DNA of 64,000 nucleotides. Origin: Parachaetomium inaequale. Its lineage: Eukaryota > Ascomycota > Sordariomycetes > Sordariales > Chaetomiaceae. Of this stretch, positions 29,613 to 40,800 are shown piece by piece. Within the stretch, counting starts at the first letter, position 1. Each line of letters opens with the position of its first letter. The stretch is from positions 62,001-126,000 of the forward strand of contig MU854377.1 of assembly GCA_033296685.1 (NCBI GenBank), written 5' to 3'. The notes below the pieces were generated by a model. It saw only the letters and a program-made list of their open reading frames with translations. It was not told where the DNA came from and made no database searches. A program made the position numbers and the translations under genes.

Positions 29613-31559
29613 CTAGCGTCGCCCGGTCGCCTTGACAAGCCACTGCTGGATCCCATGGCTCGCCAGACGAGGCAACCCCCTGTATTTCTTCTCGTCGTAC
29701 GTCTCATCGATCGCCGCCAAGAGGCGCTTGGCCTTCATGATGACGAGTCTCTTGCTGGTTCCCGAGCTCGCGGATTTCAAGAACTCGGCTGCCTCGTTCG
29801 CCAGCTTTCCGCGCCTCTCCCGCGTAACGGCGCCATCCCCCTTCTCCGCCATGCAGAGTCCACAACCGCACTCAAATCCCCACGTCATCATCAACGCCTG
29901 CTGTCTCGCCTCGTAATCGCCCGATTGGTCGTAACTTTGTACGATTTCTTCCCCGGCAGCGATGTCTCTCGTCGCGCGAACGACCATCAAGTCCCCGATA
30001 AACTCCCTCTCCGTGTTGGGGATGCACGAGTGGTTGATGTACGCCGCCTGGATCCAGAGCCCAGCACTCTCGCCCCCTTGCTCGTCCTTGCCCCCCGCCC
30101 CAAAGGCGTTCCGCGACACAATGTCATGCACCCGAAACGCATCGACAACCGGCCCATCCACCGTGCCGTGTACATCTTTCCCCTCACCGCCATCCCAATC
30201 CCCATACAAGCCCATGACGTCCGAGATCAACGAGAGATTACCCATCAGCTTCGCAACAACCGCCCTCTCCAACCCAACAGGCGCCACCCGAATCCTATCA
30301 TCCCTCACATCATACGTCACAGCCTTCAACCCCCCCTCCCCATCACCCCAAACAACACAAAAAGCCTTCTCGCACATAACCACCTCCCCAACAGCCACAT
30401 CCCTCGTAGCAAACAACCCCTTCCCCATCCCGGCACTCGCCCTCACCTTTGTCCCCCCATCCCAATTCGCCGCATCCACACTTCGGACCCCCCGAGCAAC
30501 CCCAGCCCTAATCCTCCCAAAATCATACACCCCCTCGGTCTGCTCCCGCACCCGAGCCCTGCACCGCGCCAAGTTCGCCGCAGCCCCTTTATCCTGTGGC
30601 ATCAGCTCGAGCTGCTTCGCGAAAAAGGACTGGGCGTCGTGGAACTGCCCGAGGCTGTACGCGGCCGAGCCCGCGCGGAAGTAGCTCTTGCTGTCGAGTT
30701 CGACGGACCGCGGGTCCGGGGAGTGGATGAGGGCTGTTAGGGCGTCCGCTAGGGCGGCGTCGAAGTTTTTGAGCAGGAGGTTCGCGTGCGCGCGGTTTCG
30801 GTGCAGGTCGCGGATGAGGTCTGGGGTGGGGAGGTGGGATGATACGAGAGCGAGGCCGGCGGTGTAGTGCGCGTGGGCGAGGGGCAGGTTGTTTTTGGCG
30901 AGGGCGGCGTTGCCTTTTTGTTTGTGCGTGAGAGCGGCTTTTTCGGCTTCCTCTGGGGCTGGGTGCTGGTCGGATTGGGGCTGGGTTGGTAGGAGAATGA
31001 TCAGGTCTGAGGGGTGGTCGATGCGCAGGGTTGGTTCCCCTTCCTCGGTGAGGGTGAAGTAAGGTTCTTTGATGATGAGGGATGAGGCTGATTCGAGAAC
31101 GTCCTTGCCGTGCTTGGTCTTGTGCAGAACGATATCCAGACGCTCCGTCTCGCCGGCGTCGTCTTGTACCATTGTCCATGATTTGGTCGTAAGGGTAACC
31201 ACTGGACTCGCGCGTTTAACAAACAGTTGACGTCCGCGATGGTGAGTCTCGAGGTGGAGGTCGGAAAGCTTCATCGGCTGCAACTCATGAAGCGGAGCGA
31301 TGCACGGCGGATACGGTTGCCCAACGGCCAAAGCGGGCAAACTTTCCTGGGCCTTTGTCATGGACATACTGCTCATGTCCGCCACGAGCGCCGCCCCAGT
31401 GGCCTGGCTGATGGCGTCTTTTGCGTCTCTCGGTTGGCGGGCATGGCCAGTGATCACTGAGCACCTTTCGATGGTTGTCTTGACTCTAGATCGGATGCGA
31501 TCCGCCTCTTGCTCGGTCAGGTAGACTGTAGTGCCGTCGGCGTCGCAAGCCATTGTCAT
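29613..31559 (-). CDS. TPR and SET domain protein (SMYD-like methyltransferase)
   Basis: Single exon, 648 residues. Tetratricopeptide-like helices span about residues 210-345 (HKQKGNAALAKNNLPLAHAH, DLHRNRAHANLLLKNFDAAL, KSYFRAGSAAYSLGQFHDAQ). A split SET domain follows at about 365-560. It has GMGKGLFATRDVAVGEVVMC at its start, the core NHSCIPN motif (AAYINHSCIPNTEREFIGD), AAGEEIVQSYDQSGDY, and a cysteine-rich post-SET tail (WGFECGCGLCMAEK). These are the S-adenosylmethionine-binding and zinc-binding elements of active SET lysine methyltransferases. Substrate could be histone or non-histone. No MYND finger is visible between the SET halves. The ATG at 31559 or 31553 may be used. Confidence 0.88.
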   Translation of the reverse strand: MTMACDADGTTVYLTEQEADRIRSRVKTTIERCSVITGHARQPRDAKDAISQATGAALVADMSSMSMTKAQESLPALAVGQPYPPCIAPLHELQPMKLSDLHLETHHRGRQLFVKRASPVVTLTTKSWTMVQDDAGETERLDIVLHKTKHGKDVLESASSLIIKEPYFTLTEEGEPTLRIDHPSDLIILLPTQPQSDQHPAPEEAEKAALTHKQKGNAALAKNNLPLAHAHYTAGLALVSSHLPTPDLIRDLHRNRAHANLLLKNFDAALADALTALIHSPDPRSVELDSKSYFRAGSAAYSLGQFHDAQSFFAKQLELMPQDKGAAANLARCRARVREQTEGVYDFGRIRAGVARGVRSVDAANWDGGTKVRASAGMGKGLFATRDVAVGEVVMCEKAFCVVWGDGEGGLKAVTYDVRDDRIRVAPVGLERAVVAKLMGNLSLISDVMGLYGDWDGGEGKDVHGTVDGPVVDAFRVHDIVSRNAFGAGGKDEQGGESAGLWIQAAYINHSCIPNTEREFIGDLMVVRATRDIAAGEEIVQSYDQSGDYEARQQALMMTWGFECGCGLCMAEKGDGAVTRERRGKLANEAAEFLKSASSGTSKRLVIMKAKRLLAAIDETYDEKKYRGLPRLASHGIQQWLVKATGRR

Positions 31560-32609
31560 GGGCCGGGATCGAGATAATCGTGGAGATGAAGAACCTGAAT
31601 CACCATGCTATTATGAAACAACATAAATAGGAGGTAAAGGAACAACATTAACTGGGCGATTATATTGGCGCTTAGCACTACCACCGGTCGACAGGTATTT
31701 ATACAGAAATCGCCAGGACGTGCAAACCCCCATATTACAGCAAAACGAGGCAATGTAGCAGTTTATCCTTTGAACAGGAGCTTATGTCATTGAGTTTACT
31801 GCCTAAACCCTCGGAATGGCTGCGACTTGCATCTTTGGGGGCCATATCCCCATCCTCTCGGCGTGTGTTGCAACCGTAAGCGACGCCTTTCCATCTTCGG
31901 TTCGCCGTGAATCATGCGGCACAGCTGCCAAACCGAACTGAGTCACCGGCAGTGGAAGGATTTAGCAATCTCCAGATTAGCGGAACTGCTGGTCGATGTG
32001 CGATCTCGTTGGCAGTTGTTTTGGCGTTCCCGGGGACCGTAGCAGGGGACAAATGGCGCCCAAGCCCCCCCGGCGGCGCCTGGATGAAGAGGCTGAAACT
32101 GTGATAGCTCGGTACGGCTCATCCACACCACACGATAGTGTCTTACTATACCCAGATCATTCAATATCCTAGGTAGCTAGCCGCTTGATCCCAACGTCGT
32201 TGACAACAAAGAATCCACGAAGGGGTTGTTGGCAGTCGCCAAGCTCGACTTCAACTCAAAGGTCAAGACGACAGGGGAATAGTATTATGCTTAGGCTATC
32301 ACTAAGGGTTACCTGTTCAATTTCTCCCTCTGTATGCCCGGCGAGATGGTGATAAGTGGAGGCCGAGTCAACAACCCCAGTTTTATCATCTCATCCATGG
32401 ATTATGACGTAAATCTCGTCCATGATCGAACCACCAAAGGCGTTGTGGTGGCCATGCTTGACTTGAGTTCTGTCCGTTGTTGGTATTTTCGTCCTGCCAG
32501 GCCCATATCCTACCTCGGTGTACACACTGGACCCAACTGGTCGCAAACGAGGTCGAAAAGAGCCCCAGCGAGTCCATCATTTGGCCGTCCCGAGCGATCC
32601 ACCACAGCA
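31560..32609. other. Divergent intergenic region
   Basis: No gene recognised in about 1 kb. It presumably carries promoters of the SET gene and of the membrane-protein gene. Confidence 0.5.
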
Positions 32610-33680
32610 ATGGCCCCAACAACCAACCCCCCCTCACCCGTGAGCACCTCCTCCAAACATCCCACCAACCACCCCCTAACTAACCCCTTAGGACACCCAC
32701 CCCCCCTTCGCCCTCAACGAAGCCCAACCAGGCGGCATCCCCACCCCCCTCCCCGACACCCCCCTAACCATAATCTTCCTCCTCCTCTTCACCCTCGCCC
32801 TGATCCTCTCCCTCCTAGCCCACCACCTGGACCTTAAACCCCCCCGACCGCCGCGCCTCCTCCCCTCCCTCGTAATGACCTTCACTCTCACCTGCCTCGG
32901 CGCCCTAGCCACCCGCCTAGCATGGACCTACAACCCCACCAACCTCCACCTCGAAATAGCATCCACCATCCTCACCCGCGCCGCCCCCATCCTCCTGCTC
33001 AACGCCAACCTGCTCCTCGCACGCCGTTTCCTCAGGGATTACGCGCTGTTCGGGATCCACNNNNNNNNNNGCGACGGCGCAGAAAATCGCCGCCCTCGTA
33101 ACCCGCCGTGGTGCGGGTTACGAGGGCGGCGATTTTCTGCGCCGTCGCGAGTCTTGTTATGGGGGTTAGTGTGCAGGCAGGCGCGTATTATACGCGGGAG
33201 GAGAGGGGGTTGAGGGAGGGGCGGGAGATTGGGCTTGTTGCGGACTGTATTAGGGTTGCGGTGGCGGTTGTACCGGTTGTCGCGGTGGGGGTGGGGGGGT
33301 GGGTGTTTCCGTGCCCGGTGCGGGAACTGGGTGAGAGGGAAAGGGCGAGGTTTCGGGCGCGGCGGGGGATGGTTTGTGGGGTGGGAGCGTTGTTGACGGT
33401 GGAGGAGGGGTTTTGGACGGGGGTTGCGTTTGAGGGGAGGGGGGTTGGGAGTCGGGCGTGGTTTTTGAGTAGGGCGGCGTTTTATTGTTTTGGGTTTTTG
33501 GTCGAGGTGGTTGTTGTGTATTGGTTCTTGGCTGCGAGGGTGGATTCGAGGTTTCGGTTGAGGCCGAGGGGAGCGAGGAAAACGGGTGTTCCGGATGGCC
33601 CGGAGGAAGAGATATCGAGGTCGGAGAGGCTACGAGACCGTGTCAATACCGAGGTGGAGGTGTTTGGGGACAGTGGTTGA
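32610..33680 (+). CDS. DUF3112-like multi-span membrane protein, interrupted by assembly gap
   Basis: Exon 1 is 32610-32639 (ten codons) and exon 2 begins at 32692 after an intron with a CTAAC branch site. Before the gap the protein reads GGIPTPLPDTPLTIIFLLLF, then TCLGALATRLAWTYNPTNLH and ANLLLARRFLRDYALFGIH. After the gap it continues as RVTRAAIFCAVASLVMGVS, VAVAVVPVVAVGVGGWVFP, LLTVEEGFWTGVAFEGRG and FYCFGFLVEVVVVYWFLAAR. Span order and the GGIPTP start match fungal DUF3112 membrane proteins of unknown function. About 33071-33105 is an inverted copy of downstream coding sequence next to the Ns, so the joined frame across the gap cannot be trusted. The true length is probably 300-350 residues. 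Confidence 0.75.
33061..33070. other. Assembly gap
   Basis: Ten N bases inside the DUF3112-like coding region; true size unknown. Confidence 0.99.
33071..33148. repeat. Perfect inverted repeat abutting the gap
   Basis: Left arm 33071-33105 is the exact reverse complement of right arm 33114-33148 (35 bases, extendable by one pair), with an 8-base spacer. Only the right arm fits the reading frame of the gene. The left arm starts exactly at the gap edge. Confidence 0.95.
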
Positions 33681-33854
33681 TATTCGACGTTAGCTGAACG
33701 GCGACAACAGCGGCTCATCAGCCTTGATGCTACTCGCTTGGATTGCAGATAGTAGAGTAACCATACGTACTGCATCTCACATCGAACACTCTCTATAGCT
33801 CTGACCTTTGCTCGGGACCAGCTATTTACTCTTACACCCACCCGTTACACCCCT

Positions 33855-35110
33855 TTACCACCCCTCCCCCTGAACCTTGACCGGCAACTTGAACGTCCTC
33901 ATCCCGCTCTCATCCACCTTGGGCAGCTGCCCAGCGCGAATATTCACCTGCAAGCTCTCATGCAGCAGCCGCGGCGCCGCAAGATGCCTATCCCTCTCCC
34001 TCCGCATCTGCACAAACTCACTCTCACTAACCCCATCCCGGATGTGCTTATTCCGCGCCCGATGCTCACCGACACTTGTCCACGGCTCCGCCGCCGGCCC
34101 CCCTTCCACAGGGTAGTCATGCCCAGTCCAGATCTTGACATGGTCCGGCAACGCCAACAGCTTCCTCGCCGACTGGTACAGCGCCTGGGCACTGCCCCCG
34201 GGGAAGTCACATCTTGCCGTGCCCAGGGTAGGGTGGAACAACGAGTCGCCGCAAAAGACATTATCTACAACCTCATTAGCCTCATATAGCGACACCACGA
34301 ACTATGTTATTTCAGAGAGAGAGAAAGAAGACACCTACCACCAATCCGATACCCCACATGATCCGGCGTATGCCCCGGCAAATGCATCACCTCCCCGCTC
34401 AACCCGCCCACCGCAAACACCTCATCGTCCTTCCACAGCAAATCAAACACCCCGTCATATTCTTCACTATCGATCCCGTACCGCCTCCCAAAAACACTCT
34501 GCACCTGCCCGATCCGCCTGCCAATCCCCACGGGCGGCTTCACTTTTTGTACCGCGGCCAGCCTGCGCTGGAGGTAGAACGCCGCCGTCAGGTGGTCGGC
34601 GTGGGCGTGCGTCTCGAGGATATGCGAGATGGTGTATCCCCCGGAGTGGATGAGAGATAGCAGAGCGTCGGCGGTGGTGGTGGAGACGGTGCGGGTGGTG
34701 GGGGTGTAGTCGAGGACGGGGTCGATGATGGCGGCGGTGTGGGTGGAGGGGTCGGCGACGAGGTATTGCCAGGTGGAGGTTTGGGGGTCGAAGAGGCTGT
34801 GGATTGTGGGTGAGGGGGGTTGAGGGGTGGTGGTGGTGGTGTATGGGTGGCGGGTGTAGGGCGTGGAGGGGAGTGGTGGGAGTTGGTTCGAGTTAGGTGG
34901 GAGGGTTGATGGGCGTGATGCCTGTCGGGAGGGATGGGTTTGTGGCCGGGTGTTGCAGATCTGGTGATGAAGCCGGCGGGTTTGGCTGGCTGTGTGACTG
35001 AGTTCCGGGCCAGGGGTGCAGCTGGCGGTGACAAGACGTGGAAAGAAAAGGGCGGGGGCCTGCTGTCTCGTCAATGCCCCGAGACAGGCTTGCGGTGAGA
35101 GCTTGGCCAT
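33855..35110 (-). CDS. Mitochondrial persulfide dioxygenase-like metallo-beta-lactamase protein
   Basis: Two exons, 35110-34339 and 34264-33855, joined G|AT to restore GDNVFCGDSL; 393 residues. The first 100 residues are rich in Arg, Ser, Thr and Pro and nearly lack acidic residues, as in a mitochondrial presequence. The metallo-beta-lactamase fold follows, with the metal-binding motif THAHADHL, the later HLPGHTPDHVGY histidine, FCGDSLFHP and WTGHDYP. This set matches ETHE1/Blh-type enzymes that oxidise glutathione persulfide to sulfite. A glyoxalase II-like activity is the alternative. The divergent neighbour encodes sulfide:quinone oxidoreductase, which makes the persulfide, so the context supports the persulfide role. 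Confidence 0.85.
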
Positions 35111-35685
35111 CTTTGTTTTCAGGTTCAAATTAGATGGTGTCTGGAGTTGAAGTCAAGGTTACAAGGTGAGATGCCCGGCATGCAGCCGGTTATGAAGCTG
35201 GTTCGGCATCACGGGGATCCAGCGTGTAACACGAACCTCCGGACGGCGAGCTGGGCCGGGGATCAGGGGCCGCCGCCGACACCCGGCCGACACCCGCTCC
35301 GAGTCCCGATTGTATTAAACTGACGGTGTATCCGGAAGTAGCCAGTGCTTTGAGGCTGTCAAACAGGTGCACCGCGTAGGGCGAAGTTGGATGAGAGTCG
35401 AGGCGAGCGCGGCAATACAGTCCTTTTACAACATGAAGACTGCGATGTCAGGCGATGGTGGCGCCACCGAGGACCCCAGATTCCGAGACTCGGCGAGCTG
35501 AAATTCGGGGTCCACTTTGGCAGGCGGCAAATTGGCCAGCGGCGTGATGGCGTGCTCGCGCACGGCTCGTTTGCTGACCAATGCCCCTGTTTCAGCCCTT
35601 TGTCTTGAATATCAGGTCCGCAGCCTTCACCACGCCGGTTCTCAGCCGACCACGTCCCACATCTCACTCATTCCACATCGCCATC
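35111..35685. promoter_or_regulatory. Bidirectional promoter of the sulfide-oxidation gene pair
   Basis: 575 bases separate the two start codons. Shared regulation of the pair is inferred from the arrangement; no defined binding site was identified. Confidence 0.5.
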
Positions 35686-37056
35686 ATGGGTCCCAACAGG
35701 CTTCTCACTAGGCAAACAGCCGGCGCCGCGGCGGCCGCCAAGCACTCACTCAGCCACCAGACTCCCGCCGCCTACCGGACCTTCGCCTCAGTCTCTGCAT
35801 CCCCCGTCAGCCCGGCGCGCAACCACAAGGTCGTCGTCGTCGGCGGCGGGTCGGCCGGCCTGACAATCAGCCACCAGCTCCTGCGCACCGGCAAGTTCTC
35901 CCAGGACGACATCGCCGTCGTCGACCCGGCAGAATGGCACCACTACCAGCCCGGCTGGACGCTCGTCGGCGGGGGGCTCAAGGACAAGAACGACCTCAGG
36001 CGCCCGCTCCAGTCCCTCGTCGACCCCAAACTCAAGCTCTACCCAGACGCCCTCGCCACCTTCACGCCGGAGGACAACACCGTCACCCTCGGCAGCGGGT
36101 CCAAGCTGACCTACGACCAGCTGGTCGTGGCGCCGGGCATCAAGGTCGACCTGGCCAGCATCAAGGGCCTGCCGGAGGCGGTCTCCAACCCGGACTCTAA
36201 CGTGTCGTGCATCTACACCTTTGACACGGTCGACAAGACCTTCAAGACGGTGCAGCGCCTGAAATCGGGCCAGGCCATCTTCACGCAGCCGGCGGGCGTC
36301 GTCAAGTGCGCGGGCGCCCCGCAAAAGATCATGTGGCTCGCGCTGGACCACTGGAAGCGCGCGGGGCTGTACAACGCGCAGAATGACAGTTCGGCGGTCA
36401 AGATTGCCTTCGCCACCGGGCTGCCCGTCATGTTCGGCGTGCCCAAGTACAGCGCCGCGCTGGAAGCGCTGCGGCAGGAGCGCGGGGTCGAGGGGTTGTT
36501 CGCGCATGACCTGGTCGAGGTGGACGGGAACACGGCCGTGTTTGCGCGGCCCGACGGCAAGGAGCAGGTGCGGCGGCCGTTTGACCTGATGCACGTCGTG
36601 CCCAAGATGGGCGCGCACGCGTTCGTCAAGAACAGCCCGCTGGCCAACGAGGGCGGGTTCGTCGACGTGGACGACGCCACGCTGCGGCACAAGAAGTTTG
36701 CGAATGTGTGGTCGGCGGGCGACGCCAGCAGCCTGCCGACTTCCAAGACGGCTGCGGCCATCACCGCGCAGGCGCCGGTGCTGGTGGGCAACCTGGTCAG
36801 GGCCATGGAGGGCGGCGAGAGCCAGCCCGGGTACGACGGCTACACGTCCTGCCCGCTGCTGACCGAGTACGGCAAGGTCATGCTCGCCGAGTTCAAGTAC
36901 GGCGGCGTGCCTCAGGAGACGTTTAGCAGGGTCGGCTGGGACCAGGCGACGCCGCGGCGCGCCTTCTACCATCTGAAGAAGGACTTCTTCCCGTGGGTGT
37001 ACTACAAGTCGATGGTCAAGGGCACTTGGGGCGGGCCGAAGGGGTGGATCAACTAG
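35686..37056 (+). CDS. hmt2: Sulfide:quinone oxidoreductase, mitochondrial
   Basis: Single exon, 456 residues, similar to HMT2/SQOR proteins. An Arg/Ala-rich presequence (MGPNRLLTRQTAGAAAAAKH) precedes the FAD-binding dinucleotide motif VVVVGGGSAGLTIS. Family features include EWHHYQPGWTLVGGGL, the DQLVVAPGIKVDL segment, a redox cysteine in GVVKCAGAPQKIMWLALDHW, and FANVWSAGDASSLPTSKTAA. The C-terminus contains KKDFFPWVYYKSMVKGTWGG, the amphipathic membrane-anchoring end. It oxidises hydrogen sulfide and passes electrons to ubiquinone in the inner mitochondrial membrane. The start at 35686 (CATCATGG) was preferred; an in-frame ATG at 35581 would add 35 residues. Confidence 0.93.
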   Translation: MGPNRLLTRQTAGAAAAAKHSLSHQTPAAYRTFASVSASPVSPARNHKVVVVGGGSAGLTISHQLLRTGKFSQDDIAVVDPAEWHHYQPGWTLVGGGLKDKNDLRRPLQSLVDPKLKLYPDALATFTPEDNTVTLGSGSKLTYDQLVVAPGIKVDLASIKGLPEAVSNPDSNVSCIYTFDTVDKTFKTVQRLKSGQAIFTQPAGVVKCAGAPQKIMWLALDHWKRAGLYNAQNDSSAVKIAFATGLPVMFGVPKYSAALEALRQERGVEGLFAHDLVEVDGNTAVFARPDGKEQVRRPFDLMHVVPKMGAHAFVKNSPLANEGGFVDVDDATLRHKKFANVWSAGDASSLPTSKTAAAITAQAPVLVGNLVRAMEGGESQPGYDGYTSCPLLTEYGKVMLAEFKYGGVPQETFSRVGWDQATPRRAFYHLKKDFFPWVYYKSMVKGTWGGPKGWIN

Positions 37057-37863
37057 AAGCAGCGGGTGCTAATAATGGAAGGGAAATTAAGCTCGTTGCG
37101 TGCCTGCATGTTTGGGCTCGGTGCAACTGGCGTTCTGGGATGGCGCATGCGTGGATTGATGGAAATTCGCAGATCCAAGCGGGTCTGCTCCTCCTCCGTG
37201 TCGGGTTTTCAGGCCAAGATTTGGTGCATGATGGCGGTGGTTTCCATCCCATGAAATTTCGGGGTTCCAAGTTGTCAAGTCCAATTTTGGGTTGGCAGCT
37301 GAGCAATGGGAAGGAATCTGGATGTTAAGGGCGCCAGGGGCTCCTTGAAATGTCCATTGGTCACCCGTGTCGGCCTCGGCAATCTCTTTCCATGACCCGC
37401 CCAGTTCCTTCCGGTTTCTGGACACTTCGGAGTTCAGTTCACTTTGCTTCCAGGAAGGAGCGTGGGCACCCAGCAGCGCCGGGCGGTGGACCTCGGCCGT
37501 GCAACACGCGTCAGCCAAACATGTTTCCAGTGCTTCAAACGCAGGCATACTTTAGCCATCACACCGTCGTCAAATCATCGTTTCCACCATCGACCATACC
37601 TGCATCGCGGTGCGCCATCGCCAGGCACACCGTCGACAAACCTAGAACCACTCCCGCGCCATCATCGATTCAGGACTCAAGCCCATCTTCCGTCTTCCTT
37701 GGCCAAACTCTTCCTCGCATCACCGCCACCGCTCCATCCGACACGCTTTTGCGGCCACTTTGCGCCACTTGAACGACCGTTTCTTCTCGATTGAGCCTCA
37801 CCTTGTTGAACCTAGTTTCTCCCCTCTGCATTTTCCAGTCACCCAGCCGAGTGCCATTCTTCG
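37057..37863. other. Intergenic region, pyrimidine-rich before 37864
   Basis: No gene recognised. The C/T-rich, CA-containing stretch 37550-37860 looks like the leader of the Argonaute gene. Confidence 0.5.
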
Positions 37864-40800
37864 ATGAGTCGATCCGGGAACGACGGTGGTGGCGGAGGCG
37901 GACGTGGCGGAAGTGGACGTCGCGGCCCTCCCCCTCGTTTTTACAAGTACGTAGCGTTCGCTGTCAACTTCCCTGGGCGTGTGCTGGATACTAATCCCAA
38001 ACTTTTAGGGGCGCTCCTGGCACCAAGCTGCTGCAAGACGTTCGAGATCTGGAAGACGACGCCGAGGCAACTGCAAAGGCCCAATCGCAACCCAAGGTAG
38101 GGCAGTCTGCCGGACCCCCCAATGCCAATCCGGCGCCCCCGAAAACCACGGGAGCAGACAAGGGCGAGGGAAAGATCACCGTTGAGACGATTGACCCCCC
38201 GCCCGAAACCTCGGAAACCAACCTTCCTCGACGCCCCGCATACGGCACCGGCGGCAGGGCAGCGTACCTGTGGGCGAATTACGTCGAGCTCAGCCTGAAG
38301 CGAGACTGGGCCTTCTACCGATATGCCATTGACATCACGAGAATCAAGGACACACAAGCCGGCAAGGGGAAGAAGGACGAGAAGATGCACGAGAAGCCCC
38401 CAGCCAATGGCTCGTCCGGTAACGGCACAGACGAACTCGCCGCTCAACTGGCACGAACGTCGACCCTCTCGTCGAACTCGGACAGCACTTCCAACGGGCA
38501 AAACGGACACGAGGAGGCTGGCGACAAAGAAGCCCAGCCAGCTGGCATGAAGCGAGCTGCCATCATCGCCCATCTCTTCGGCCACCACGACGAGCTCAAG
38601 GCAGGTTGCGACAACGGGACTCTTGCATCGGATTACCGGAACATCGTGGTCAGCACGCAGCCGCTTGAGGACCTCGTGTACACCGTTGAGTTCTGTGGTG
38701 TCAGGTCGGACTAGAGAACCGACAAGTACAAGGTCGTTTTGAAGGAGCCAAGCTCAAGCGACGCACAGAATCCCCTCAGAATGAGCGACCTGCTTGACTA
38801 CCTCACGGCCCCCACTCTCTCCCAGGCGCCAGTCATCCCGAAAGGCGTGTTCGCCCAAGTCCTCAACATCTGGCTCCGACAGTTCTCCAAGTTCAACCAA
38901 CTCGCCGAGCCCGCAACACAGACCGTCGTCGGCAGCAAAACATACCCACTGGGCCCAGGAACGGATTTGCCCAAGACACACCCGGCCTTTCCCATCACGC
39001 GCCTCCTGGGATCCGGCGTGCAATCCACCAGGGGTTACTTCTCCAGCATCCGTTTCGGAGCTGCAAGGGCTTGGGTCAACATCAACGTAACCCACGGCGC
39101 GTTCTTCGAATCGGGTCCACTGCAGCGCTGGATTCGGAATGCTGGCTTTGAGCCTCAGTATCATCAAAATGCTGCTTCCGAGTATGAGGAGCGCCAACGG
39201 CTGCAGTACCAACTGCAGCTGTACAAACAGCTGCATGGCTCTCTCAAAGGGCGCCGGGTTCGACTGACGCACCGCACTGCCAAGGTCGATGGCAACCAGA
39301 AGGACATCATCAAGGTCATCTCGGGACTCGCGACACAAAAAGACGGTGTTCCAGACAAGGGCGAGAGACCGCCCGACAACCCGCCAAGGGTCCATCCCGA
39401 TGCCCTAGAATTTGGCGCGAAATGTCAAGAAGTGAAGTTCTACGACCGGAGTAAGGGCGATCATGTCACCGTGTTTGACTACTTCCACAAGGGTGAGTGT
39501 CCGGTTGAAGGGGTGGTGGCTTAATGAACTGACACGCTGACTCCCCACACCCAGCATACCCTGAACTCCCCGTTCGACGCAACGAGCTTGTCGTCAACGT
39601 TGGAAGTAAGCTCAAACCGGCGTACTACCCAGTCAGTCTCTGTGACATTGTCGAAGGGCAGAACTACCGCCCGAAGCTGTCGGAAAACCAAACCAGGGAG
39701 ATGATACAGTTCGCCCTGCTCAACCCCATCAAAAGTGTGGACTGCATCACACAGCACGGCTTCGAAAGGATCGGCCTTCACGGACCGGGAGGATCTCGCC
39801 CACCGCCGCATGCAGAGCTACTCAATCCCGCCGCCGGTCTAGCTGTCACGCAAGGCCGCATCCTCGCCGGGCCCTCCGTCCATTACGGCAACGGCCGAGT
39901 TGATAAGCAACAGGGGAAATGGAACCTCGTCAATGCCGGCAAGTACAGCACAAGTGGTCGGCCGGCCGTGTGGGCATTCCTACCCATTGGAAGACTGAAG
40001 GGGGCGGGCACCGAGCGATGGGGCAAAATGGCTGGAGAGTTGAAGCAACTGATGGCCAAGCGCGGGTTTACGCATAGCGATTCCACGACATTGACCCATG
40101 TTCTTGCGCCATGTGAGCCGCCATTAACCCGCCAAGCAATGGCTACGCGGTTGAAGGAGCTGCGGAAGAAGGGGTACAACCTTTTGTTTGTGTTGCTCCG
40201 TGACAAGAACGCAGACACTTACAGCGTCGTCAAAACCGCTGCCGACATCACGGCTGGGATTCACACGATTTGCATGGTAGAACCCAACATTCCCCGGTTC
40301 GATTCGCAGCGATTTGACAACATCCTGCTCAAGGCAAACCTCAAGCAAGGAGGAGTCAACCACACACTCAAGTTCCCCGCGTTGGAGATTCTTTCAAAGT
40401 GGCGGGCCATGATTGTCGGGCTCGATGTCACGCACTCTCCCCCAGGCGCAGGGAACGCCACTCCCAGCATCGTCGGTATGGTCGCCAACATCGATGGCAA
40501 TCTCGCCCAGTGGCCGGCGACCATCTCCTTCCAGAGTCAAGAGAACGAGGAGATCGTGTCGAGAATGGACTCTTTCGACAAGCTTCTTGGCCCTCACCTC
40601 ACGCGGTACGCCAGCAAGAACGCCTCGAAAAAATACCCCGAGGTCCTCATCGTTTACCGCGATGGTGTTTCGGAGGGCCAGTACGACCACGTCATCGACT
40701 ACGAGTACACCCAGATTCGCGCCGTCTGCGAGAAAATGTATGGCAGCAAGAATCAACCCCTCCCGAAAATCTCCATCATCGTCGTCGGCAAACGTCACCA

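Noticed and set aside
35788..36972. 394-codon minus-strand frame opposite the sulfide:quinone oxidoreductase
   Set aside because: Antisense shadow; Arg/Leu/Val-rich with no family resemblance.
38690..38780. An intron removing the Argonaute TAG
   Set aside because: Candidate donors (gttgag, gtgtca) and acceptors (ctagag, cgcacag) either give an intron under about 30 nt or delete the KYKVVLKEP strand that the protein should contain.
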